Below, in pieces: positions 1 to 8,758 of a stretch of 64,000 nucleotides of DNA. The position numbers and the translations under genes are program-made. The DNA comes from CBDFFW01 sp965246945 (GTDB lineage Bacteria > Pseudomonadota > Alphaproteobacteria > UBA11073): contig CBDFFW010000001.1 of assembly GCA_965246945.1 (NCBI GenBank), forward strand, positions 1,116,001 to 1,180,000. Direction: 5' to 3'. The notes below the pieces were generated by a model. The model did not search any database. It saw only the letters and a program-made list of their open reading frames with translations, and was not told where the DNA came from. Each line of letters starts with the position of its first letter. Within the stretch, counting starts at the first letter, position 1.

Positions 1-142
1 GCCAGCATTCATTTAACCAATATGGTTAACGCAACCGGTTTGATGGTAAGGGTTATCTTTCAAAACAAATGATCATACCATCATTTTCGCATCAGATAAC
101 GCTCAGTTTTCCATCAGCCAGGCCCATTAGTACTTCAGCCAG
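1..142. other. left edge, no confident gene
   Basis: Plus frame 1 is open from the first base to a TGA at 70-72, so it could be the last 23 codons of an upstream gene, but nothing in that peptide is recognisable. No clear Shine-Dalgarno or promoter is visible before the next gene. The first in-frame ATG after the TAG at 128-130 is at 143. Confidence 0.2.
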
Positions 143-847
143 ATGGCCTGGCACATTTTTTGTGATTTTGATAATACGATAAGTCTAGCTGATTGTACGG
201 ATGTTATTCTAGAAGCTTATGCCGCTTCTGAATGGCATGATATTGAGACAGAATGGGAAGCCGGTAAGATTGGCTCACGCGAATGTATGCAGCAACAGAT
301 TGCTTTGCTGCAGGCCACACCTTTTCAAATGGATCAGTTAATCGATCAAATCGAAATTGATCCGTATTTCATTCGCTTTGTCGAATATTGTGAAGCCAAG
401 AAATTACCGCTAACCATTGTCAGCGATGGTTTGGATTATGTGATCCAGCGAATTCTCGCACGCTATCAGCTCGGTCATTTACCGGTTATTGCAGGCAATT
501 TTAGTCAACGAAACAACCAATGGCAGCTCGCCACCCCTTATGCAGTGCCAACTTGTGCAGCACGGGCAGTGACGTGTAAATGTCAGGTAGTGCAACAATG
601 TCAGCGTGCGCAGCAAATTATTTATATTGGTGACGGTCGTTCTGATTTTTGTGTGAGCAGCCAAAAAGCGGATGTTGTGTTGGCTAAAAGATCGTTACTG
701 ACCCATTGCCAAACCAATCAATTACGGCATTTTGCCTTCGAAAATTTTGCCGATGTGCAAGCCATTATTACCCAACTCACCGCGCAGTCACCGATGCGTG
801 TTGTTATCCCCCCATCTATGGAGAAATCACATGCAAACTGTGCTTAA
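143..847 (+). CDS. MtnX-like HAD-superfamily phosphatase
   Basis: A 234-residue HAD-type phosphatase. Motif I is DFDNT (Asp8 nucleophile, Asp10 acid/base), motif II is the Ser of VSDGLDY near residue 95, and the acidic motif is GDGRSD near residue 175. This matches HAD-IB enzymes related to MtnX and phosphoserine phosphatase, which release phosphate from small metabolites. The substrate cannot be read from sequence. It is the first gene of a ten-gene plus-strand run and overlaps the aminotransferase gene by 17 nt, so translational coupling is likely. No other methionine-salvage gene is nearby, so a role in that pathway is doubtful; dephosphorylation of a pathway intermediate is the better guess. 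Confidence 0.8.
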   Translation: MAWHIFCDFDNTISLADCTDVILEAYAASEWHDIETEWEAGKIGSRECMQQQIALLQATPFQMDQLIDQIEIDPYFIRFVEYCEAKKLPLTIVSDGLDYVIQRILARYQLGHLPVIAGNFSQRNNQWQLATPYAVPTCAARAVTCKCQVVQQCQRAQQIIYIGDGRSDFCVSSQKADVVLAKRSLLTHCQTNQLRHFAFENFADVQAIITQLTAQSPMRVVIPPSMEKSHANCA

Positions 848-2255
848 TAAAGTTATCTCACTGCCATCTCGGACCAATGACGCGTATTCCGAAACAGAAT
901 TACGGGCAATGGAAGCACAATATTGTTCGTTCGGCGATACCGTTCATTATTTGCCAGAACCTAAAATTTTTACCAATTGTGAAGGTTCATTTTTATATGA
1001 TGCCCAGCAAACACCATTTCTCGATCTGCAAATGTGGTATTCAGCCGTTAATTTCGGTTACCGCAATCCGCGCTTAAATAATATTGTGCATGATCAATTA
1101 GAAACGCTGCCCCAGGTAGCATCACAATATTTGCACCGGCAGAAGATTGAACTTGCGGCGATGATTGCGCGCGATGCCGAAACCAAATTTGGCGCTAAAG
1201 GCCGTGTACATTTCAACGTGGGTGGTTCGCAGGCAATCGAAGATTCTTTAAAATTGGTACGAAATTATAGCGGTGGTAAAAGCCTTATGTTTGCCTTTGA
1301 AGGCGGCTATCACGGCCGCACGCTGGGTGCCTCGGCGATCACTTCCAGCTATCGTTACCGCCGCCGTTATGGGCATTTTGGTGACCGTGCCCATTTTATC
1401 CCATTTCCCTATAGCTTCCGCGCCCCGCGCCATATGAGCAAAGAAGAATATGGCGAAGAATGCGTAAAGAATTTCGCGCGTTTATTCGAAACCGAGTATC
1501 ATGGGGTTTGGGATCCAAAAGCCGGTAAATGCGAATATGCCGCATTTTATGTGGAACCATTACAAGGCACGGGTGGCTATATCGTGCCGCCGATGAATTT
1601 CTTCAAAGGCCTTAAAAAGGTTCTGGATCAATATGGTATCTTAATGGTGGTTGATGAAATTCAAATGGGTGTTTACCGTACCGGCAAATTATGGTCGATC
1701 GAACATTTTGGGGTCACCCCGGATGTGCTGGTTTTTGGGAAAGCCATCACCAACGGCCTTAATCCGCTATCTGGTGTGTGGGCGAAAGAAGAAATAATTA
1801 ATCCAACCATTTTCCCGCCAGGTTCAACCCATTCCACCTTCGCCAGCAACCCCATGGGCACCAGCGTGGCCTTGGAAGTGCTGAAGATGGTAAGCGAAGA
1901 TGATTATGAAACCATGGTCATGGCCAAAGGTGCTTACTTTTTACAAGGCCTGCAGGAATTACAGCGTGAGTTCAAAATTATTGGTGATGTGGATGGTCTA
2001 GGCTTGGCCTTACGCCTGGAAATCTGCGCCGAAGATGGTTTCACGCCCGATAAAGCGATGATGGATAAAATTAATGAAGAAGCGATGCTGGGTAATTTAA
2101 TGGTCGGCCAGCAAAATTATGGTTTGGTTTTGGATGTTGGCGGTTACTACAAAAACGTGATTACCTTCGCGCCATCCTTGCATATCAGCTATGCGGAAAT
2201 TGATTTATCGATCGAATTATTAAGGCAGTTGCTGGTCCGTGCCACTCGGAAATAA
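831..2255 (+). CDS. class III PLP-dependent aminotransferase
   Basis: A 474-residue fold-type I aminotransferase of the acetylornithine/ornithine class III group. Visible landmarks are NVGGSQAIEDSLK (cofactor phosphate region), FEGGYHGRTLGAS, the VVDEIQMGVYRTG Asp that contacts the pyridine nitrogen, and the FGKAITNG motif whose Lys304 should form the Schiff base with PLP. The ATG at 831 has a GGAGA ribosome site 7 nt upstream; a longer in-frame reading from 732 only overlaps the HAD gene. Members move an amino group between an omega-amine or keto compound and a 2-oxo acid. The neighbours (desaturase, acyltransferase, SMR proteins) suggest an amino group placed on an envelope or secondary metabolite rather than arginine metabolism. 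Confidence 0.85.
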   Translation: MQTVLNKVISLPSRTNDAYSETELRAMEAQYCSFGDTVHYLPEPKIFTNCEGSFLYDAQQTPFLDLQMWYSAVNFGYRNPRLNNIVHDQLETLPQVASQYLHRQKIELAAMIARDAETKFGAKGRVHFNVGGSQAIEDSLKLVRNYSGGKSLMFAFEGGYHGRTLGASAITSSYRYRRRYGHFGDRAHFIPFPYSFRAPRHMSKEEYGEECVKNFARLFETEYHGVWDPKAGKCEYAAFYVEPLQGTGGYIVPPMNFFKGLKKVLDQYGILMVVDEIQMGVYRTGKLWSIEHFGVTPDVLVFGKAITNGLNPLSGVWAKEEIINPTIFPPGSTHSTFASNPMGTSVALEVLKMVSEDDYETMVMAKGAYFLQGLQELQREFKIIGDVDGLGLALRLEICAEDGFTPDKAMMDKINEEAMLGNLMVGQQNYGLVLDVGGYYKNVITFAPSLHISYAEIDLSIELLRQLLVRATRK

Positions 2256-2266
2256 GAGATATCGTT

Positions 2267-2776
2267 ATGGAAGAAATTGATGTGCCAGTTGAGCATTTAA
2301 GTGAAGAGATCCATCATAAGGCCGCGCACGCCAAAATTGGCTGGATGACTTTGGCGGCCTTGTTATCAACTTTGCTAGCCGTATTGGCCGCAATTACGGG
2401 TTTGCAATCCGGGCATTATGCCAATCAAGCGATGCGCCTGCAAATTGCCGCTTCTGATGATTGGGGCTATTACCAGGCAAAAGGCATTAAAGCAGCGATT
2501 GCAGAACTAGCCCCAAAATCTGCCATTCAGGAAACAAAGCTAAAAAAATATGAGGATGAACAAGCGGCCATTAAAGCGGACGCCGAAAGCAAAAACCGGC
2601 AGTCTGAACAGTATTTAGAGCGCCATGAAATTGTCGCCCGGGCGGTTACGATGGCGCAAATAGCCATCGCCATGATTGCCATTGCAGTGCTGATGAAACG
2701 ACCATATTTTTTATGGCTATCGGCAATTTTGGGATTAATCGGTTTATACTTTTTTGTACAAAGTGCGCTTGGTTAA
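2267..2776 (+). CDS. DUF4337-family membrane protein
   Basis: A 169-residue protein with one hydrophobic helix near residues 27-47, a long charged, probably coiled-coil middle (about 60-125), and two closely spaced hydrophobic helices at 126-168. This is the arrangement of DUF4337 proteins, whose function is unknown. It starts 11 nt after the aminotransferase stop and ends 3 nt before the arginase-like gene, so it belongs to the same transcription unit. A scaffold or membrane anchor for the pathway is possible but is inference only. Confidence 0.65.
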   Translation: MEEIDVPVEHLSEEIHHKAAHAKIGWMTLAALLSTLLAVLAAITGLQSGHYANQAMRLQIAASDDWGYYQAKGIKAAIAELAPKSAIQETKLKKYEDEQAAIKADAESKNRQSEQYLERHEIVARAVTMAQIAIAMIAIAVLMKRPYFLWLSAILGLIGLYFFVQSALG

Positions 2777-2779
2777 TAG

Positions 2780-3730
2780 ATGCAGCCGTATTTACTCCAC
2801 CTCGATGATGCGTTTGAAAAGCAAAACCTGTTTGTGCAGCAGATTGCTCGGCTGGCTGGGCAGCAGATCAATGCACGGAAGCAAGCCAGACTAATACGTT
2901 TATGGGGCAATGCGAATGCCTTACAAAAATTAAAAGCATATCTGCGTGAACAACTATATAACCCAGCCAATCAGCAGCCCAAATTAATATTTATGGGTTC
3001 TGGCGATTTTCACCATGTCAGTGCTTTGCTGATCGAGTTATTAGCAGAAACAACCACTGAACCTTTTACCATTATTCATTTTGATCGTCATCCAGATTGG
3101 GTAAAATTCAACAATGGTATGCATTGCGGTTCATGGGCGCAGCATATCCTTAAACACAAACAGGTTACCCGGGTAATCACCATCGGGGCTGGGGGAAAAG
3201 ACTTTTCTCAACCTGAAAAAGCAGGGGCAGCACTTGATTTTATCGCCGACGAAAAGCTAATCGTGCTACCATGGGAGCCAACCATCAGCCTGGTGAAAAA
3301 GCAATATAACTGGGGGGCAGGGCACAAGCAATTTGGGAGACAAATAATTTGGGAAGCAGTTAACATGATGGCACCCAATGTGCTGGCTGATTTTTTAATC
3401 AGGCAAATACCCACTCGGCATATTTATATGACAATTGATAAGGATGTCTTGCCAGCCGCCGATGCTGCGACCAATTGGGACCAAGGCGGTATGCCACTTG
3501 CACATTTAATCCAAGTTGTTCAGTCTTTGCAGAAAAATAGTATTTTAATTGGTGTGGATGTTATCGGCGATTACAGCAAGCCACGTTACGGCGGTAGTTG
3601 GTTTAGCCAAATCGCCAAATGGTTTGAAGCGCGTTTGGATCAATCTTGGCAACCGCCAAAAAAAATCAGCGATATTAATACGGCCAGCAATTTGCGCCTG
3701 TTGGAATGTTTCATGGAAGCAGCGACATGA
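2780..3730 (+). CDS. arginase-fold (ureohydrolase / UPF0489-like) protein
   Basis: A 316-residue protein with the metal-ligand pattern of the arginase/deacetylase fold: GSGDFHH near residue 75, HFDRHPDW near 100 and TIDKDVLPAADA near 218, which correspond to the GGDHS, DAHxD and SxDxDxxDP motifs of arginase and agmatinase. These enzymes hydrolyse guanidino, amidino or formimino groups with two Mn ions. The proline-separated aspartates are slightly divergent, so specificity probably differs from arginase. The gene sits 3 nt after the DUF4337 gene and overlaps the SMR gene by an ATGA. Together with the aminotransferase it points to a nitrogen-rich (guanidino- or polyamine-like) intermediate. 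Confidence 0.7.
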   Translation: MQPYLLHLDDAFEKQNLFVQQIARLAGQQINARKQARLIRLWGNANALQKLKAYLREQLYNPANQQPKLIFMGSGDFHHVSALLIELLAETTTEPFTIIHFDRHPDWVKFNNGMHCGSWAQHILKHKQVTRVITIGAGGKDFSQPEKAGAALDFIADEKLIVLPWEPTISLVKKQYNWGAGHKQFGRQIIWEAVNMMAPNVLADFLIRQIPTRHIYMTIDKDVLPAADAATNWDQGGMPLAHLIQVVQSLQKNSILIGVDVIGDYSKPRYGGSWFSQIAKWFEARLDQSWQPPKKISDINTASNLRLLECFMEAAT

Positions 3731-4047
3731 CTTATACGCTTATCTTCCTTTGCGTTCTGCTCGTCATCATGCGGGAGCTTTGTTTCAAACAAGGTGCTAG
3801 CCAGTCGCGTTATCAATGGCTTGTTGGTTGCGGTATAACATTATGGATCATTGAAATTTTGCTCTGGGCACGCGTTTTGCAACTGATACCACTATCTATC
3901 GCTTTCCCATTTATGAGTTTGTGCTATGTGGGTATTCCCTTATGCAGCAATTGGCTGTTATGTGAACCAATTGGTAAAAAGCAGTGGTATGGCATTGGCC
4001 TAATCAGTTTTGGTGTCACATGTATTGGCCTAAGTGGTCTAGGTTAA
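3727..4047 (+). CDS. SMR/EmrE-like four-helix transporter 1
   Basis: A 106-residue protein with four predicted transmembrane helices. The FPFMSLCYVGIPL segment resembles the third helix of EamA/SMR half-transporters such as ArnE/ArnF, and a LCEPIGKKQWYGIGLI turn leads to the last helix. The ATG at 3727 overlaps the TGA of the previous gene. A second, distantly similar gene lies at 6840, so the two may form a heterodimer as ArnE/ArnF do when they flip an undecaprenyl-linked sugar. The glutamate of helix 1 (RELCFKQG) is in the position typical for SMR proteins. The cargo is unknown. Confidence 0.7.
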   Translation: MTYTLIFLCVLLVIMRELCFKQGASQSRYQWLVGCGITLWIIEILLWARVLQLIPLSIAFPFMSLCYVGIPLCSNWLLCEPIGKKQWYGIGLISFGVTCIGLSGLG

Positions 4048-4058
4048 GGAGAAATAAC

Positions 4059-4955
4059 ATGAGTAAAAGTAAACCAACTAAAATTTTCGCTTATTCAGCA
4101 TGGGACATTGTACCTGTGCTGGCTGGCATCGTTCATTTGGCTTTTGTCGTGGGTCTATATTTTGTGTATCCAATTGCGCCATGGTGGTTACTGATCATTT
4201 GGGGTGCGCTTTATGCGGTTAGTATTTCTTGGAGTATTAACAGCGTTTCGCATAATTTTTTGCATAATCCCTATTTCACTTCCAAAATGCTGAACCGTAT
4301 TTTCAGTTTGATTTTGTCACTCGCCAACGGTTTCTCGCAATGTTTTTACACCTGGGTGCATTTACGGCATCACCGCGGTAACAGCGATAAACCCAATGAA
4401 AATGGCGAAACGATTGATTGGTTATCCATTTACCGGCACGGCAAAAATGGCAAGGCCGAACATGTTTTAAGCTACACATTCTTGGGGTTTTTTCGTGAAA
4501 TGTTCAGCAATGAAGGCGCAGAATTATATGCCAAATTGAAAAAGCGCAATCCAGCCGATGCCCGTTTTGGCAGTTTTGAATATGGCACTTTTATTGGGCT
4601 GGTTTTAATTGCGGCAGTCTTCAATTGGCATGCGGTGCTATTCATGGTGCCATGGTATTATTTGGGTAATTGCCTATCTTCCCTCAACGGTTACTACCGG
4701 CATTATGGCGCTGATCCGGATACGCCCATTGCCTGGGGGGTAAGCACCTATGCTAAATTTTATAACTGGTTATGGTTCAATAATGGTTACCACGCTGAAC
4801 ATCATTACCGCCCACGCACGCATTGGACCAAAATCCAAGAATTGCATGAACAAATTAAAGAAAAACAAGCCGCCGCCGGTGTGCGGGTTATTAAAAACTG
4901 CCATGCCTTAGGATTTTTGGAAGCCGATAAAGGAATTATCCATGAAGGATCTTAG
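4059..4955 (+). CDS. membrane fatty acid desaturase-family protein
   Basis: A 298-residue integral membrane di-iron protein. The three histidine boxes are visible: HNFLH near residue 68, HLRHH near 103 and NGYHAEHH near 245, with hydrophobic helices before box 1 and between boxes 2 and 3. This family introduces double bonds or hydroxyls into acyl or alkyl chains at the membrane. The start at 4059 follows a perfect AAGGAG; an upstream in-frame ATG at 3984 lies inside the SMR gene and is unlikely. It overlaps the hydrolase gene by 14 nt. Its presence says the cluster handles a hydrophobic chain. Confidence 0.85.
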   Translation: MSKSKPTKIFAYSAWDIVPVLAGIVHLAFVVGLYFVYPIAPWWLLIIWGALYAVSISWSINSVSHNFLHNPYFTSKMLNRIFSLILSLANGFSQCFYTWVHLRHHRGNSDKPNENGETIDWLSIYRHGKNGKAEHVLSYTFLGFFREMFSNEGAELYAKLKKRNPADARFGSFEYGTFIGLVLIAAVFNWHAVLFMVPWYYLGNCLSSLNGYYRHYGADPDTPIAWGVSTYAKFYNWLWFNNGYHAEHHYRPRTHWTKIQELHEQIKEKQAAAGVRVIKNCHALGFLEADKGIIHEGS

Positions 4956-5742
4956 TTTTTATTTGCCAGGCACCAATGGCAAAGCAGTTTTACTGATCCA
5001 TGGTTTAACTGGTGCGCCAGCTGAAATGCGGCCAGTGGGCCGTATTTTAAACCGCAAAGGTTATACGGTATACGCACCACTATTGGCTGGCCATGGGTTG
5101 GATGAAAAAACGCTGGTTAAAACGTGCTGGGAAGATTGGCTTGCTGGGTTGGTGCCCGCGATAGATCGCCTAACTGCTGAAACCGACCACGTTTATGCTG
5201 CAGGTATTTGCGTGGGCGGCAAATTGGCCATGATGCTAGCACATACTCGGCCCCGCAGTTTGCGTGCAACGGCCATCTATTCCGCGTGCTTTAACTATGA
5301 TGGTTGGGATACGCCAAGTTACTATAAATTGGCACCTTTCGTGCCTTTATGGGTCACAAAATTACCGCTTATTCGAAATTTAAGCTTTGCAGAAACGGGT
5401 AGTATGGGTATTAAAAGCGAACGTTTGCGCCGTTGGATGTCTATGCAATCAAGTGAAGGGGTGTTGGATAAGTTTCCGGCTTTGGCATTGGCAGAAATGT
5501 TTCGGCTCGGCCATGCATTAAAAAAGGCACTACCAAACATGCAAACGCCCAACCTTATTCTGCATGCGCGCGAGGACGATCTTAGTAATATTCGCAATGC
5601 AGAATATATTAATCAGCATATCGCTGCGCCGCACGAAATGCATGTGCTAGAAAATAGCTATCACATGATTCATGTTGATCAGGAATATGGTAAAACTGCT
5701 GATTTAACCGATCAATTTTTCAGTCGCTATGCTAATGCCTGA
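4942..5742 (+). CDS. alpha/beta hydrolase (carboxylesterase/lipase-like)
   Basis: A 266-residue alpha/beta hydrolase. The N-terminal LLIHGLTGAPAEMR carries the oxyanion-hole HG motif of monoglyceride-lipase/carboxylesterase types. The expected nucleophile elbow reads GICVGGK, so Cys replaces the usual Ser. The acid Asp (HAREDD) is near residue 213 and the His (SYHMIHVD) near 241. A Cys nucleophile occurs in dienelactone hydrolase-type enzymes and in some thioesterases or acyltransferases, so this may be an acyl-transfer enzyme rather than an esterase. Overlap with both neighbours indicates coupled translation. Confidence 0.75.
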   Translation: MKDLSFYLPGTNGKAVLLIHGLTGAPAEMRPVGRILNRKGYTVYAPLLAGHGLDEKTLVKTCWEDWLAGLVPAIDRLTAETDHVYAAGICVGGKLAMMLAHTRPRSLRATAIYSACFNYDGWDTPSYYKLAPFVPLWVTKLPLIRNLSFAETGSMGIKSERLRRWMSMQSSEGVLDKFPALALAEMFRLGHALKKALPNMQTPNLILHAREDDLSNIRNAEYINQHIAAPHEMHVLENSYHMIHVDQEYGKTADLTDQFFSRYANA

Positions 5743-6853
5743 ATGCCACCGGTTTGATACCATTGCAGCGATTGATCGGCTCAGCTGGAATACATGTTTT
5801 GCTAATATGCTGGAAGATTATGATTATTTTCTAGCTATTGAACGCTCAAATATCATTGGCTTTAAACATATCTATTACGTGTTGCAGGAAGGTTTGCAAA
5901 TTTTGTGCTGCATCCCGGCTTTTATCACAGTGTATGATTTAGCCACGACAGCCCAGGGTATTATACGCAAAGCCATCCAAACATTTGATGCAATCAAACC
6001 AGGCTGGTTAAGTTTGCGTTTAGCCTGTTTGGGTTCGCCTGAGACAGAGGCCTGCAGCATTGGTATGCATCCAAGCCTCAACTTACAAGCACGGCAAAAA
6101 ACCTTAACGCAATTACTCAACTTTTTTGAGCAAGATGCCAAAGCACAAAACTGCAACATTTTTGCGATTAAGGATGTTAGCGAGCCTGACCGGCTATGTT
6201 ATGGCGACACTTTAAAACAAAAGCATTTTTGCGATATTGCCAGCCTGCCAACCGCCATCATGCCAATCACTTTTAAAACATTGGATGAATATTTCAGCAG
6301 TTTAAGCCGGATTACTCGTAAAGACCTTAAGCGAAAAATGAAACAGCGGATAGCTGTGCGTGTTGAACATCGCCGCAATGTGGATGATTTATTGCCGGAA
6401 ATCTTGGCGATGTATTTAGAAACCAAAAATCGCAGCGAATGGCAATTTGAAGAATTAAGCGCCGATTATTTTCAGCAGGTATTAGCAGTGATGGGCGAGC
6501 GTGCTTTGTGTAGCATTTACTATGTGAATGACCAGCCAATTGCCGCCAATTTAATGCTAATCGATGAACATACGCTGCTCGATAAATTTTTCTGCATGCG
6601 CGGTGAGATGGGCCGCCAATACAATTTATACTTTTTAAGCTGGCTGGAGAATCTGGAATTATGCCTGCAACATGGCATTCAAATTTATCAAAGCGGGCAG
6701 GCGGCTTATAAAACCAAATTACGTTTGGGCAGCAAACTCATCCATAACTGGATTTATTTTAAACACCGCAATTGGCTGCTGGATGCTGTCTTGAAAATGC
6801 TCGCGCCATTATTTGCCTTTAAATTGCCACCGGCAATCAATGCGGATGCGTAA
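5729..6853 (+). CDS. FemAB/GNAT-type acyl- or aminoacyltransferase
   Basis: A 374-residue protein of the peptidoglycan-recognition/FemAB-like GNAT superfamily (DUF482-type). The C-terminal half shows the IYYVNDQPIAANLML beta-hairpin and the YKTKLRLGSK loop seen in these transferases, and the N-terminal half is a second degenerate GNAT fold. Starts at 5729 and 5735 are both possible, overlapping the hydrolase stop. Such enzymes form amide bonds using aminoacyl-tRNA or acyl-thioester donors. In this operon it is a good candidate to join the amine made by the aminotransferase to an acyl chain. The substrate is not determinable from sequence. Confidence 0.65.
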   Translation: MLMPECHRFDTIAAIDRLSWNTCFANMLEDYDYFLAIERSNIIGFKHIYYVLQEGLQILCCIPAFITVYDLATTAQGIIRKAIQTFDAIKPGWLSLRLACLGSPETEACSIGMHPSLNLQARQKTLTQLLNFFEQDAKAQNCNIFAIKDVSEPDRLCYGDTLKQKHFCDIASLPTAIMPITFKTLDEYFSSLSRITRKDLKRKMKQRIAVRVEHRRNVDDLLPEILAMYLETKNRSEWQFEELSADYFQQVLAVMGERALCSIYYVNDQPIAANLMLIDEHTLLDKFFCMRGEMGRQYNLYFLSWLENLELCLQHGIQIYQSGQAAYKTKLRLGSKLIHNWIYFKHRNWLLDAVLKMLAPLFAFKLPPAINADA

Positions 6854-7238
6854 TTTTCATATCTTGGCCTTGTGGCTGGCGTTGCCAGTGTTGGAAACGC
6901 TGGCACAAATTCTGCTTAAATTGGGCGGCGAATTACCAGCCATGCCCCTGGGTTGGGCATGGCTAATAGCGTTATTATCCGCACCATTGGTGTGGCTGTC
7001 TTTCCTATGCGATGCGGCCAGTTTTGTGTTATGGATAAATATCTTAAAACATCACAAACTTAGCTTCGCTTTTCCAGTTACTAGTCTGTGTTATGTCACA
7101 ATTAGTTTAGCAGCCTGGTTTTGGTTAGGCGAACCGGTGAAGCCCATTCAAATTATTGGTCTAATTAGCATTATCAGTGGGGTCATTTTATTGACGGATA
7201 TGAAGGCAGAAAAGGCAACGCCATGTCCAATCGTTTAA
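6840..7238 (+). CDS. SMR/EmrE-like four-helix transporter 2
   Basis: A 132-residue protein with four transmembrane helices, related in layout to the small transporter at 3727: LETLAQILLKLGG in helix 1, FAFPVTSLCYVTISL in helix 3 and FWLGEPVKPIQIIGLI before helix 4. The ATG at 6840 overlaps the acyltransferase stop; ATG 6846 is an alternative. Two non-identical SMR genes in one operon is the arrangement of heterodimeric pairs such as ArnEF or EbrAB. It overlaps the outer-membrane gene by 16 nt, linking inner-membrane export to the outer membrane. Confidence 0.7.
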   Translation: MRMRNFHILALWLALPVLETLAQILLKLGGELPAMPLGWAWLIALLSAPLVWLSFLCDAASFVLWINILKHHKLSFAFPVTSLCYVTISLAAWFWLGEPVKPIQIIGLISIISGVILLTDMKAEKATPCPIV

Positions 7239-8008
7239 TTATTCTCATCCTCGTCATTATTTTATCCGTTTCTGTTGCGCAAGCCGCTGAAACGCATAAA
7301 AATTGGGATATCACTTTAGGTGCTACCACCCAATTCAGTAAAACTTATGAGGGGTCCGATAGTTACCGGCTTGAGCCTTTACCTTACTTCCATGTGTTGT
7401 GGCATGATATGATCGAGATCGATCCCGAAGGCATCAACGCTTATTTAATCGGCAATGAAAAAGCCAATGCGGGTGTGGGTTTAACATATGATTGGGGCCG
7501 GCAGCAAAAAAATATTCATGCTTTATTCGGCAGCCACCATCCGCAATCTTTGCAGGGCTTAGGCAATATCGATCCATCTCTGGGACTTAAAGCATTTGCC
7601 AATTATACCGTGCACAAAATTGAATTTGGCGTAGAGGCTGTGCAATATACCGGCAATCAAAATGATGGGTTGCTGGTTAATCTTAGCGCCGAGCGCAGTT
7701 ACCATTATCGCAAGCGCTGGACCTTTACCCCCAGCATCAACACTGATTATTGTGATGCCCGTTATATGCAGGCTTATTTTGGTGTAACCCCAGCCCAGGC
7801 CAGCCGTTCGCAGTTTCAAGCCTATAATGCCAGTGCTGGATTTAAAGATATTACTATTAGCCTAACCAGTATTTATCAATGGAATAAACACTGGTTTACG
7901 GCTTCAGAATTATCCGTGCAAAAATTGGTGGGCGATGCGGCCGATAGCCCAATCACTCAATCGAACATCGATCCAGAAGTGACGCTAACTCTTGGATATC
8001 ATTTTTAA
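7223..8008 (+). CDS. MipA/OmpV-family outer membrane protein
   Basis: A 261-residue protein with a clear signal peptide (hydrophobic 5-18, cleavage after AQA at 21) and a beta-barrel body that ends in a terminal aromatic (LGYHF), the outer-membrane insertion signal. WDITLGATTQFSKTYEGSD and the repeated amphipathic strands fit the MipA/OmpV family. In E. coli MipA is a murein-hydrolase scaffold, while OmpV-type proteins are small barrels with little-known cargo. It closes the ten-gene run, which suggests that the product acts at or crosses the outer membrane. Confidence 0.75.
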   Translation: MSNRLIILILVIILSVSVAQAAETHKNWDITLGATTQFSKTYEGSDSYRLEPLPYFHVLWHDMIEIDPEGINAYLIGNEKANAGVGLTYDWGRQQKNIHALFGSHHPQSLQGLGNIDPSLGLKAFANYTVHKIEFGVEAVQYTGNQNDGLLVNLSAERSYHYRKRWTFTPSINTDYCDARYMQAYFGVTPAQASRSQFQAYNASAGFKDITISLTSIYQWNKHWFTASELSVQKLVGDAADSPITQSNIDPEVTLTLGYHF

Positions 8009-8056
8009 AATACGATCAACAAATCACTGTTCAATCTATTGCCGAAAGAAATCATC

Positions 8057-8758
8057 ATGAGCCGCTTGCATATTCATCCTGAAAACCATTTGGTTAAACG
8101 CATTGGTTGGTTAAGGGCGGCAGTATTGGGCGCGAATGATGGAATTATCTCGGTTGCCAGTTTGATTATTGGGGTGGCTTCCGCTTCAACTGATCCCGAT
8201 CAAATTCTGATCGCTGGCTTGGCCGGAATCGTTGCCGGTGCAATGTCGATGGCAGCTGGCGAATATGTCTCGGTCAGCTCGCAATCCGATACAGAACAAG
8301 CGGATTTGGCGCGTGAGCGTAAAGAACTGGCAGAAATGCCTGAGGCTGAACTTAATGAACTAACTAAAATTTACGTAAATCGCGGCTTGGATGAGATTTT
8401 GGCCAAACAAGTTGCCAGTCAATTAATGGAAAAAGATGCATTAACCGCCCATGCGCGTGACGAACTAGGCATTAACGAAATCACTACCGCCCGCCCAATT
8501 CAGGCTGCGCTAACTTCGGCAGCTACTTTTACCATAGGTGCACTGTTGCCGCTGCTCACTGCATTAATTTGTCCGGGCAATTTACTAATATGGATTGTTT
8601 CACTCGCATCACTCGCTTCGCTTGGCCTGCTTGGAGCCATTGGTGCTAGAATTGGCGGCTCTAACATTTATAAAGCAATGTTCCGTGTAATGTTTTGGGG
8701 AGCGTTGGCGATGGCCCTAACTGCCGGCATTGGCGCATTTTTCAGTGTGCATGCTTAA
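8057..8758 (+). CDS. VIT1/CCC1-family iron/manganese transporter
   Basis: A 233-residue VIT family protein. Diagnostic segments are RAAVLGANDGIISVASLI in helix 1, AGAMSMAAGEYVSVSSQSD at the end of helix 2, a charged cytosolic helix pair (about 80-145) with metal-binding Glu residues, then three more membrane helices. Relatives move Fe2+ or Mn2+ out of the cytosol. ATG 8057 is preferred; the upstream in-frame TTG at 8039 has no better ribosome site. A 48-nt gap from MipA means it may be a separate unit. Its stop directly abuts the remains of an integrated element. Confidence 0.85.
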   Translation: MSRLHIHPENHLVKRIGWLRAAVLGANDGIISVASLIIGVASASTDPDQILIAGLAGIVAGAMSMAAGEYVSVSSQSDTEQADLARERKELAEMPEAELNELTKIYVNRGLDEILAKQVASQLMEKDALTAHARDELGINEITTARPIQAALTSAATFTIGALLPLLTALICPGNLLIWIVSLASLASLGLLGAIGARIGGSNIYKAMFRVMFWGALAMALTAGIGAFFSVHA

